Below are positions 63,968 through 64,000 of a stretch of 64,000 bases of DNA, piece by piece (within the stretch, counting starts at the first letter, position 1; the number at the start of each line of letters is the position of its first letter). The stretch spans positions 62,001 to 126,000 of the forward strand of contig JAHBSZ010000006.1 in the NCBI GenBank assembly GCA_019638845.1, given 5' to 3'. A model generated the notes under the pieces. That model was not told where the DNA came from. It did not search any database and saw only the letters and a program-made list of their open reading frames with translations. A program made the position numbers and the translations under genes. This DNA comes from Salinibacterium sp. (lineage in GTDB: Bacteria > Actinomycetota > Actinomycetes > Actinomycetales > Microbacteriaceae).

Positions 63968-64000
63968 ATGAGTATCACGATGCTGCCCGTCATTGCTGCG
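63968..64000 (+). CDS. Probable ArsR-family regulator, first 11 codons only
   Basis: ATG 63968 opens a frame reading MSITMLPVIAA to the window edge. This resembles the start of actinobacterial ArsR repressors. Support is mainly context: divergent from an arsenic-type flavoprotein with two ArsR-like palindromes between. The ATG at 63960 is not used because it meets a stop after two further codons. Identity needs the next ~300 bp. Confidence 0.45.
   Translation, partial: MSITMLPVIAA

Overview
The window is a high-G+C, densely packed bacterial chromosome segment. Gene content (PurS/PurQ split FGAR synthase, DUF3073, TipAS-type MerR, F420-type LLM oxidoreductase, GlgX-TreY-TreZ, paired Fluc channels, many GTG starts, 4-bp gene overlaps) points to an actinobacterium, most likely Microbacteriaceae; the family-level placement is inference. 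I see no tRNA, rRNA, prophage, insertion sequence or CRISPR array. Nearly everything looks chromosomal and housekeeping or near-housekeeping.

Layout. 0-4.5 kb: the end of a CPBP-like membrane protein, a DUF2254 membrane protein, an MscS channel, then purS-purQ-DUF3817. 4.5-9.3 kb: MFS exporter, small P-loop kinase, SGNH hydrolase, serine hydrolase and a two-domain VOC protein behind an operator-filled promoter. 9.4-15.7 kb: purD-purC-GNAT, purF divergent from purM, DUF3073. With purSQ this gives most of the early purine pathway; purL and purN are not here. 15.9-22 kb: flavoprotein, DUF2510 protein, lspA, and a KimA-like permease/two Fluc channels/LLM oxidoreductase operon. 22-27.4 kb: a regulator-rich stretch: PadR with DUF4097, MerR-TipAS, and a MocR-type regulator divergent from a YczE-like membrane protein, each with visible operator-like repeats. 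27.5-43.9 kb: RND permease, DEAD-box RNA helicase with a long repetitive basic N-terminus, VanZ, EamA, RecQ, thioredoxin, acyl-CoA oxidase with acyltransferase, DHA2 MFS, TspO-like protein, zinc metallopeptidase.

44.1-50.2 kb: glgX-treY-treZ, a translationally coupled operon turning glycogen or maltodextrin into trehalose, followed by a 15-bp minisatellite. 50.3-57 kb: GIY-YIG protein, NAD(P)-binding protein, TetR regulator, aldo/keto reductase, threonine synthase, gluconokinase with an uncharacterised overlapping gene, APC permease. 57-62.5 kb: a same-strand cluster with a VIT-family metal transporter, response regulator, histidine kinase, ferric-reductase-like membrane flavoprotein, FMN-binding protein and ApbE. 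I read this as a sensor-controlled extracytosolic flavin/iron redox module and consider it the most interesting system here. 62.5-64 kb: an arsenic-operon-type flavoprotein divergent from the first codons of a probable ArsR regulator, with two 8-4-8 palindromes between them.

Two architectural habits stand out. Co-directional genes very often overlap by 4 bp (ATGA or GTGA), and seven convergent gene pairs end in one shared CTAG or CTAA tetranucleotide with overlapping stop codons and no room for a terminator between them.
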